From: Candidatus Roizmanbacteria bacterium CG_4_10_14_0_8_um_filter_39_9
Lineage (GTDB): Bacteria > Patescibacteriota > Microgenomatia > UBA1406 > GWC2-37-13
Length of the DNA stretch: 10,166 bases
Direction: 5' to 3'
NCBI GenBank assembly: GCA_002784505.1
Contig: PFLF01000020.1
Coordinates: 1-10,166, forward strand
This document shows, in pieces, positions 5,846 through 10,166 of the stretch. The position numbers and the translations under genes are program-made. The number at the start of each line of letters is the position of its first letter. Position 1 is the first letter of the stretch. The notes beneath the pieces were generated by a model. The model was not told the origin of the DNA. It worked only from the letters and a program-made list of their open reading frames with translations, and made no database searches.

Positions 5846-5861
5846 AAGAGCCTGTATTAAG

Positions 5862-5870
5862 TGTTATAAT
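5862..5870 (+). promoter_or_regulatory. Extended -10 promoter for a leaderless NUDIX transcript
   Basis: TGTTATAAT contains a perfect TATAAT (5865-5870) preceded by the TGn extension. Six bases separate it from the ATG at 5877, so +1 should fall on the A of the start codon. No good -35 is present in the current sequence (GGGTCA with an 18-bp spacer). A leaderless mRNA fits the lack of a Shine-Dalgarno sequence here. Confidence 0.7.
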
Positions 5871-5876
5871 TACTCT

Positions 5877-6290
5877 ATGTACGAAAACTATCCCATTGTT
5901 CTTGCGACGGCGGCTTTTATCAAAGATCCAACGGGGAGATTTCTTATTGTAAAAAAATCACCTCATGAAAGCATAGATGCAGGCTTATGGACTGTTCCGG
6001 GGGGAAAAGTTCACCCGAGCGAGCCCATTATTGCATCCCTTTTGAGAGAAGTAAGAGAAGAGGTTGGACTTACAATTGATACCTATAAATGGATTGGAGA
6101 GGACGTTTTTATTGACCGAGACCGCTATTTTCATGCCCAGCATTTTATATGTTCTGCCATTGCGGTCGAGCCTGTTATTCTTGAAAAAAGTCTTACGGAA
6201 TACGAATGGATCGCCAAAGATGAAATTACCTCATATCATTTCCCTATAAATATTAAAAACAGGCTCTTAGAAGTTTTCACAAGTAAGTAA
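5877..6290 (+). CDS. NUDIX hydrolase (MutT-like)
   Basis: The protein has 137 residues from the ATG at 5877. The complete Nudix box GX5EX7REUXEEXGU is present at residues 43-65 (G43, E49, R57-E58, E61-E62, G64-L65), giving the metal-binding helix that hydrolyses nucleoside-diphosphate-X bonds. The fold is a single domain of typical length: AAFIKDPTGRFLIVKKSP leads in, and YEWIAKDEIT is the usual late Nudix segment. The substrate cannot be told from sequence; oxidised nucleotides, ADP-ribose and similar compounds are all possible. The reading frame is open upstream to a TTG at 5730, but that stretch translates the GC-rich hairpin. The extended -10 box 6 nt before this ATG also fixes the start here. 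It is the first gene of a + strand cluster with the alpha/beta hydrolase 6 nt behind it. Confidence 0.9.
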   Translation: MYENYPIVLATAAFIKDPTGRFLIVKKSPHESIDAGLWTVPGGKVHPSEPIIASLLREVREEVGLTIDTYKWIGEDVFIDRDRYFHAQHFICSAIAVEPVILEKSLTEYEWIAKDEITSYHFPINIKNRLLEVFTSK

Positions 6291-6296
6291 CCCCTC

Positions 6297-6983
6297 ATGA
6301 TTAAGGATATTTTAATTCCTTTTGACAGGAAAACTGAAATACACGGGACTTTGCACATAAATACAAAATCTGATACTTTGATACTGCTCTGCCATGGTTT
6401 TGGTGACTCAAAAGAAACTCACGGCATAAAAAGATTGGCGCAGCTGGTAGAACCGTCGGTAAATATTTTTCGGTTCACATTTACCGATACTGAACCAAAT
6501 ATTAAAATCGAGGCCGAAAACATTCACTCTATTGTCTCCTATTTTAAAACGAAATATAAATACATCGTAGTAATGGGGATCAGTTTGGGTGGTCTTTCAT
6601 CTCTTCTGGGAACAATTTCTGGCCAAAACATAGACAAATTAATTCTACTTAACCCATTTGTGTATCTCCATCGATGGATCGCTTGGAAATATAGAAAAAC
6701 CTTATTGTTAAGTATATTGTTTGCGCCTGTACTTAAACGTCTTCGAGATACTCTTATTTTTTATCGTACTAATTTGAGACCTCAAGATCTTCTCGTTCCT
6801 ACTCTACTTATCGTAAGCACTCATGACGAAATTGTCAGTCCGTCGCACGGAAAAACACTTTTTGCCCACATCGGGTCAAGCCAAAAAAAAATGATTCTTG
6901 ATAATGAAATCGATCACGGCTTAAGCAAAGAAAAATATCTGAAAAAAGTTGCAGCATATATTACGAGTTGGATAACAAAATAA
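6297..6983 (+). CDS. Alpha/beta hydrolase (serine esterase/peptidase-like)
   Basis: The protein has 228 residues. The nucleophile elbow is GISLGG with S96. The oxyanion-hole segment is LLCHGFGDSKETHG (31-43). D177 (VSTHDEIVSP) and H207 (EIDHGLSK) complete a plausible Ser-Asp-His triad at the usual spacing. A cap-like insertion rich in aromatic and basic residues (about 121-155, HRWIAWKYRKTLLL) lies between the core strands and may contact lipid or substrate. There is no signal peptide or other membrane segment. The substrate is unknown; related small hydrolases include acylglycerol lipases and acyl-peptide or thioester hydrolases. It lies in a tight cluster, 6 nt after the NUDIX gene and 2 nt before the nfo start, so it is probably cotranscribed. 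No Shine-Dalgarno sequence precedes the ATG. Confidence 0.85.
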   Translation: MIKDILIPFDRKTEIHGTLHINTKSDTLILLCHGFGDSKETHGIKRLAQLVEPSVNIFRFTFTDTEPNIKIEAENIHSIVSYFKTKYKYIVVMGISLGGLSSLLGTISGQNIDKLILLNPFVYLHRWIAWKYRKTLLLSILFAPVLKRLRDTLIFYRTNLRPQDLLVPTLLIVSTHDEIVSPSHGKTLFAHIGSSQKKMILDNEIDHGLSKEKYLKKVAAYITSWITK

Positions 6984-6985
6984 TT

Positions 6986-7819
6986 ATGAATCATAAAATT
7001 GGAGCGCATGTGTCAATTTCTGGAGGATATCTGAAAGCGCTTGAGAGAATAATCAAAATTGGGGGAAATTGTTTGCAAATATTCTCAACATCTCCGAGAG
7101 GTTGGAATACTCCTGCAGTAAATGAACAAAGCGGAAAACAATTTAAAATAGAGGCAAAAAAATTGAATATAGATCCGATATTTTTTCATGCATCATATTT
7201 GATCAATCTGGCCGATGAAGGAAAAGGCGGACATCTCTCAAAACAGGTTCTTATTGCCGAACTTAAAGCCGCATCTTTTATGGGGGTGAAAGGAAGTATT
7301 GTCCATTTGGGCTCATTCAAAAATGATAAATCAGAAAATAAATACAAAACACTTATCCGCCATATCAAAGAAGTTTTGAAAGATGCGCCCGACGATACGC
7401 TGTTTATGATGGAAAATGCCGGAAATAATAAAATAGGACAAACTCTTGATGAGATTGCCCAGATCATAAAAGATGTTAATAATGGAAGAATGCGAATATG
7501 TCTTGACACCTGTCACCTTTTCAGCGCAGGGTATGACCTGAGGACCAAGGAATTGCTTGAGAAATTTATGAATGTATTTGATGCAAAAATCGGACTTGAT
7601 AAGATTGAGGTTTGGCATCTTAATGACAGCCGTGATCCATTCTCAAGCTTCAGAGACCGTCATGAGAATATAGGAGGGGGTTCCATTGGTCTTGATGAGT
7701 TTAAGCTTATTATGAATCACCCGAAGTTTAAGGCACTTCCCTTTATTATCGAAACTCCGGGGTTTGACGGCAACGGACCGGACAAAAAAAACATCGATAT
7801 CCTTAAGGGCTTGTTATAA
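6986..7819 (+). CDS. nfo: Endonuclease IV (AP endonuclease)
   Basis: The protein has 277 residues from the ATG at 6986, close to the 285 of E. coli Nfo. It opens with the family motif KIGAHVSISGG. All nine expected ligands of the trinuclear zinc site can be placed: H68 (FFHAS), H107 (VHLGS), E143 (MMENAG), D174 and H177 (CLDTCHLFSAGYD), H211 (VWHLND), D224 and H226 (RDRHENIGGG) and E256 (FIIETPG). The enzyme cleaves DNA 5' to abasic sites in base-excision repair and acts on some oxidised bases. A TTG 18 nt upstream would overlap the preceding stop and add six unconserved residues, so the ATG, 2 nt after the hydrolase stop, is preferred. The gene has no Shine-Dalgarno sequence and is probably translated from the polycistronic message. 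Confidence 0.97.
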   Translation: MNHKIGAHVSISGGYLKALERIIKIGGNCLQIFSTSPRGWNTPAVNEQSGKQFKIEAKKLNIDPIFFHASYLINLADEGKGGHLSKQVLIAELKAASFMGVKGSIVHLGSFKNDKSENKYKTLIRHIKEVLKDAPDDTLFMMENAGNNKIGQTLDEIAQIIKDVNNGRMRICLDTCHLFSAGYDLRTKELLEKFMNVFDAKIGLDKIEVWHLNDSRDPFSSFRDRHENIGGGSIGLDEFKLIMNHPKFKALPFIIETPGFDGNGPDKKNIDILKGLL

Positions 7820-7820
7820 T
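7812..7820 (+). promoter_or_regulatory. Extended -10 promoter for leaderless cca, overlapping nfo stop
   Basis: TGTTATAAT (7812-7820) is identical to the nine bases in front of the NUDIX gene. The TAA of nfo (7817-7819) lies inside the TATAAT. Five bases (GGGGT) separate the box from the cca ATG at 7826, so transcription could start at or beside the start codon. No clear -35 is visible. The leucine codons ending nfo could produce part of this by chance. Confidence 0.5.
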
Positions 7821-7825
7821 GGGGT

Positions 7826-9154
7826 ATGGTAAAGCTTCCCGATCATATAATCAAATTTATACGCTCCTTTGAAGAAAAGGGATATGAAATTTATGTGGTG
7901 GGAGGTGCCGTGCGCAATCTTCTTCTTGAAAAACCAATTGATAATTGGGATTTCACCACAAATGCAACTCCTGAGCAAATTCAAGCATTATTTCCGGATG
8001 CTTTCTATAATAATGCCTATGGGACCGTAACCATCCCAAAAGATGAAACCATTTATGAAGTAACTCCCTATCGAAAAGAGTCGGACTATACAGACTCCCG
8101 CCATCCGGATAAAATTGCATGGGCCAAAACGGTTGAGGAAGATTTGGCGCGCCGTGACTTTACCATTAATGCAATAGCTTATAACGGAAAGAAAAACATA
8201 GATCCATATGATGGTAAAAAACATATCAAGGAAAAAATAATTGTTGCAGTAGGAGACCCGGATAAACGTTTTAAGGAGGATGCACTACGGCTCATCCGGG
8301 GAGTACGGTTTGCTTCTCAACTGGGATTTCTCATCGAAAAAAAAACAAATAATTCATTAATCCGCAATTCGCAATTGATAAAAAATATTTCCTGGGAACG
8401 AATTCGTGACGAGTTCCTCAAAATATTAGGAAGCGACCATCCATCCGAAGGAGTTTTATTTCTTCATAACACTTCTCTTTTAAAATATATTTTGCCTGAG
8501 GTTGAAGTCTGCTTTGAAATTCCTCAAAAAAGCCCAAAACGCCATCATATTTACGATGTGGGGACTCATCTCATCATGTCACTCAAACACTGTCCCTCGA
8601 CCGATCCAATCACAAGGTTTGCTACTCTTATACACGATATAGGAAAAGCAAAGACATTTCATAAAGATGAAAAAACAGAACTCATAACGTTTTATAATCA
8701 TGAAGTTGCCGGTACCTATCAGGCGCAAGAAATAGCAAAACGATTTCGTCTTTCAAACGAACAAAAAGAAAAATTAATTCGACTCGTTGAGCACCATCAA
8801 TTTACCGTCTCTGAAGAAATTACCGACAAAGCAGTGCGTCGTTTTATTAAGGATGTTGGCAAAGAATATTTACAGGACATGCTTGATCTTCGGACGGGTG
8901 ATCGCATCGGATCAGGTGCAACTCCTACCTCCTGGCGCTATGAGCTTTTCAAAAAGCGGGTGGTTGAGGTCCAAAAAGAACCGTTCACCGTCAAGGATTT
9001 AAAAATTGACGGCCATGACGTAATGGAGGTATTAAAAATAAAACCAAGTAAACAGATCGGAGATATTCTTGATGAACTATTTGATCAAGTGGTTGAAAAA
9101 AAAATAGAAAACAAACGAGAAATCCTTCTTGGACAATTAATCAACTACAAATAA
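7826..9154 (+). CDS. cca: CCA-adding-type tRNA nucleotidyltransferase with HD domain
   Basis: The protein has 442 residues. The class II nucleotidyltransferase head shows GGAVRN (26-31), NWDFTTNATPEQI (40-52), RRDFTINAIAY (109-119), DPYDG (126-130) and the RNA-binding helices with EDALRLIRGVRFASQLGF (151-168). An HD phosphohydrolase domain follows (H248, H270-D271 in LIHDIGK, H292, H323-H324), then a C-terminal helical region. Such enzymes build or repair the tRNA 3' CCA end; the HD part often has 2',3'-cyclic phosphodiesterase or phosphatase activity. The usual catalytic pattern is GGxVRD...DxD. Here the D of VRD is N31 and the first D of DxD is N40, while D42 and the RRD aspartate D111 remain. 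Activity is therefore uncertain, and poly(A) polymerase-like or altered function is possible. It starts 6 nt after nfo, behind its own predicted -10 box. Confidence 0.88.
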   Translation: MVKLPDHIIKFIRSFEEKGYEIYVVGGAVRNLLLEKPIDNWDFTTNATPEQIQALFPDAFYNNAYGTVTIPKDETIYEVTPYRKESDYTDSRHPDKIAWAKTVEEDLARRDFTINAIAYNGKKNIDPYDGKKHIKEKIIVAVGDPDKRFKEDALRLIRGVRFASQLGFLIEKKTNNSLIRNSQLIKNISWERIRDEFLKILGSDHPSEGVLFLHNTSLLKYILPEVEVCFEIPQKSPKRHHIYDVGTHLIMSLKHCPSTDPITRFATLIHDIGKAKTFHKDEKTELITFYNHEVAGTYQAQEIAKRFRLSNEQKEKLIRLVEHHQFTVSEEITDKAVRRFIKDVGKEYLQDMLDLRTGDRIGSGATPTSWRYELFKKRVVEVQKEPFTVKDLKIDGHDVMEVLKIKPSKQIGDILDELFDQVVEKKIENKREILLGQLINYK

Positions 9155-9158
9155 TACC

Positions 9159-9184
9159 TGTACAATCGTTTAATCGATTGTACA
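9159..9184. terminator. Bidirectional terminator-like hairpin between convergent genes
   Basis: TGTACAATCG and CGATTGTACA form a perfect 10-bp stem around a 6-base loop (TTTAAT). It fills the 31-bp gap between the cca stop and the stop of the metallo-beta-lactamase-fold gene. Only short, interrupted T tracts follow on either strand (ATTTAACTTTG on the +), so it is not a textbook intrinsic terminator. Its position between convergent genes is what one expects of a shared one. Confidence 0.6.
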
Positions 9185-9185
9185 T

Positions 9186-9812
9186 TTAACTTTGTTTTTC
9201 GTCGAAAATTGTTGTTTCACTCCCATGCCCAGAATAAACAATGGTCTCATCTGAAAGCTTAAACAATTTTGTTAGAGAGTCACGTAAATCTGATTTATTA
9301 CTGTATGACAAATCTGTCCGACCAATTGATCCTGCAAATAAGGTATCTCCGGTGAAAACCACTTGTTCATCGGGGAAATAAAATGAAAGCCCCCCCGGCG
9401 TATGTCCCGGCGTCTCAATAATCCGCAATTTGAAATCCTTGCCTTGCCTGCAAGCAGGCACAATTCGTAAGGGGCCTTCTTTAATGAATGAAATATTTGT
9501 TGGTAGAATAACAACTGGCTCATATCCTAAAAAGTGTTTGGCCGTGGTACCGAGTCGCTTGATGAGAAACTCATCTTCATGGTGAATAAACAACGGAACA
9601 TTGATACTCATTTGTATCTCCCCAACCGCCATTACATGATCAAAGTGCCCATGCGTTGCAAGCATCCCCCGAAGTTTAAGATTGCGCCTCTGGATTTCTT
9701 CAAGAAGAAAAGACGCATCGTCGGCCGGATCAATAAGGATACAATCATTTCCCTGATAAAGTAAATATGAGTTTGCCTGGAGGTCTCCCAATTTAAAGCA
9801 GATTATTTTCAT
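9186..9812 (-). CDS. Metallo-beta-lactamase-fold hydrolase (glyoxalase II-like)
   Basis: The protein has 208 residues and the full metal-site set of the MBL superfamily: THGHFDH with H54, H56, D58 and H59; TPGHTPG with H137; FTGDTLF with D156; and SGHGSETT with H196. The N-terminal NSYLLYQGNDCILIDPADD is typical of the glyoxalase II/YcbL-like group. Members hydrolyse thioesters such as S-lactoylglutathione or related compounds; the true substrate is unknown. Residues 118-125 (VPACRQGK) are encoded by a palindromic repeat that appears to have been inserted in frame before the strand leading to the TPGHTPG loop. All metal ligands remain. It starts 3 nt after the secF stop and is probably cotranscribed with it. 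It ends at the hairpin facing cca. Confidence 0.9.
   Translation of the reverse strand: MKIICFKLGDLQANSYLLYQGNDCILIDPADDASFLLEEIQRRNLKLRGMLATHGHFDHVMAVGEIQMSINVPLFIHHEDEFLIKRLGTTAKHFLGYEPVVILPTNISFIKEGPLRIVPACRQGKDFKLRIIETPGHTPGGLSFYFPDEQVVFTGDTLFAGSIGRTDLSYSNKSDLRDSLTKLFKLSDETIVYSGHGSETTIFDEKQS
9445..9460. repeat. Palindromic repeat inside a coding sequence
   Basis: TGCCTGC-AA-GCAGGCA is an inverted repeat with a 2-base centre. It matches the core of the palindrome at 2374-2389 in 14 of 16 positions, differing only at the centre (AA versus CG). It encodes residues 118-123 (VPACRQ) of the MBL-fold protein without breaking the frame, at a spot where homologues usually have a short turn. This resembles the way Rickettsia palindromic elements insert into genes. 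Confidence 0.65.
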
Positions 9813-9815
9813 TGC

Positions 9816-10166
9816 CTATTTTTTATTCTTTGCACTCTCAAGCCATACCAATAAAGGCGTGGCGACAAATGGAGAAGAATAGGTGCCGGTAATAGTTCCA
9901 ACCAAAAGAGTCACGACAAAAAATTTTATGGTCGATCCTCCTAAAAGCGTTAATGCAAGTAACATGAAGATAATCGTCATGGAATTGTTTAACGATCTAA
10001 CAAGTGTCTCGGTAAGGGCCTTGTTCGCATAAAACTCCATATTGCTGTTATTACGACTTTCTGTTGAAAAATATTCCCTTATTTTGTCAAAGATAACAAT
10101 GGTATCGTGTACCGAAAAAGACATGGTGGTCAAAAGTGCGGTGACAAACATCGTGTCAACCTGGGC
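9816..10166 (-). CDS. secF: Protein translocase subunit SecF, C-terminal part (5' end outside window)
   Basis: The open frame enters at the right edge (AQVDTMFVTALL...) and runs 116 codons to a TAG at 9816-9818. It matches the C-terminal membrane half of SecF. FVTALLTTMSFSVHDTIVIFDKIRE is the segment with the conserved aspartates of the RND-like family. ETLVRSLNNSMTIIFMLLAL and LLGGSTIKFFVVTLLVGTITGTYSS carry the next helices and the SecF GTYSS motif. The short tail ends SAKNKK. SecF works with SecD to pull translocated proteins across the membrane using the proton or sodium gradient. An internal Met at 10151 is not the true start, because conserved sequence continues beyond it. The MBL-fold gene follows after 3 nt. 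Confidence 0.94.
   Translation of the reverse strand, partial: AQVDTMFVTALLTTMSFSVHDTIVIFDKIREYFSTESRNNSNMEFYANKALTETLVRSLNNSMTIIFMLLALTLLGGSTIKFFVVTLLVGTITGTYSSPFVATPLLVWLESAKNKK

Noticed and set aside
5730..5876. A 49-codon N-terminal extension of the NUDIX protein from a TTG
   Set aside because: It would translate through the GC-rich hairpin, giving low-plausibility sequence (RPRRLAPRECEA). The extended -10 box and family length both point to ATG 5877.
6968..6985. TTG start for endonuclease IV
   Set aside because: It overlaps the upstream hydrolase stop and adds six residues with no family match. ATG 6986 directly precedes the conserved KIGAHVSISGG.
7186..7618. Open frames of about 100 codons antisense to nfo
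   Set aside because: They are shadows of a gene with a complete zinc-ligand set and show no recognisable motif.
10149..10151. Internal ATG as the start of a 111-residue protein
   Set aside because: SecF-like sequence continues upstream of it to the window edge, so it is an internal methionine of a truncated gene.
1..10166. CRISPR array, tRNA or rRNA genes, prophage or defence system
   Set aside because: No regularly spaced repeats, cloverleaf-like segments, rRNA motifs or phage/defence genes were recognised. Nearly all of the window is filled by housekeeping genes.

Overview
This window looks like a core-genome segment of a small, AT-rich bacterium. I infer a member of the Candidate Phyla Radiation (Patescibacteria), probably of the Microgenomates type. 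The inference rests on compact housekeeping proteins (a 246-residue HrcA, a DnaJ with no zinc finger), the near absence of Shine-Dalgarno sequences, and TGCCTGC/GCAGGCA palindromic repeats of a kind I associate with these genomes. No marker gene settles the lineage, so this remains inference.

Layout, left to right. The last 49 codons of radA (+ strand) run into the 3' end of a RodZ-like gene (- strand) with an 11-bp tail-to-tail overlap. On the - strand, efp and the RodZ-like gene form a two-gene unit with a clear promoter (TTGACA-N18-TACAAT) just downstream of dnaJ. Further right, still on the - strand, is a complete heat-shock operon transcribed hrcA-grpE-dnaK-dnaJ (5678 down to 1441). Its promoter, again TTGACA-N18-TACAAT, lies over a diverged CIRCE operator at 5701-5727, so HrcA probably represses its own operon. 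Between dnaK and dnaJ sits a 79-bp MITE-like element with terminal inverted repeats and 7-bp direct repeats exactly at its ends.

Divergent from hrcA, a + strand cluster encodes a NUDIX hydrolase, an alpha/beta hydrolase, endonuclease IV (nfo) and a CCA-adding-type tRNA nucleotidyltransferase with an HD domain. The genes are spaced by 2 to 6 nt. Two of them (NUDIX and cca) have an extended -10 box (TGTTATAAT) 5-6 nt before the ATG, which predicts leaderless transcripts. The cca protein has Asn in place of the usual first Asp of the catalytic DxD motif. A perfect 10-bp inverted repeat separates cca from a convergent pair on the - strand: secF (5' part outside the window) followed after 3 nt by a metallo-beta-lactamase-fold hydrolase. 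The hydrolase gene carries an in-frame copy of the same palindrome core found inside the MITE-like element.

The genes are ordinary housekeeping functions: protein folding, translation, DNA repair, tRNA maturation, secretion and cell shape. The unusual content lies in small DNA elements: the MITE-like insertion, the palindrome inside a coding sequence, a nested-hairpin insertion with 9-bp direct repeats between the divergent hrcA and NUDIX promoters, and the leaderless promoters. I saw no tRNA, rRNA, CRISPR array, prophage or toxin system. No gene-free stretch exceeds 300 bases; the longest is the 198-bp hrcA/NUDIX intergenic region.
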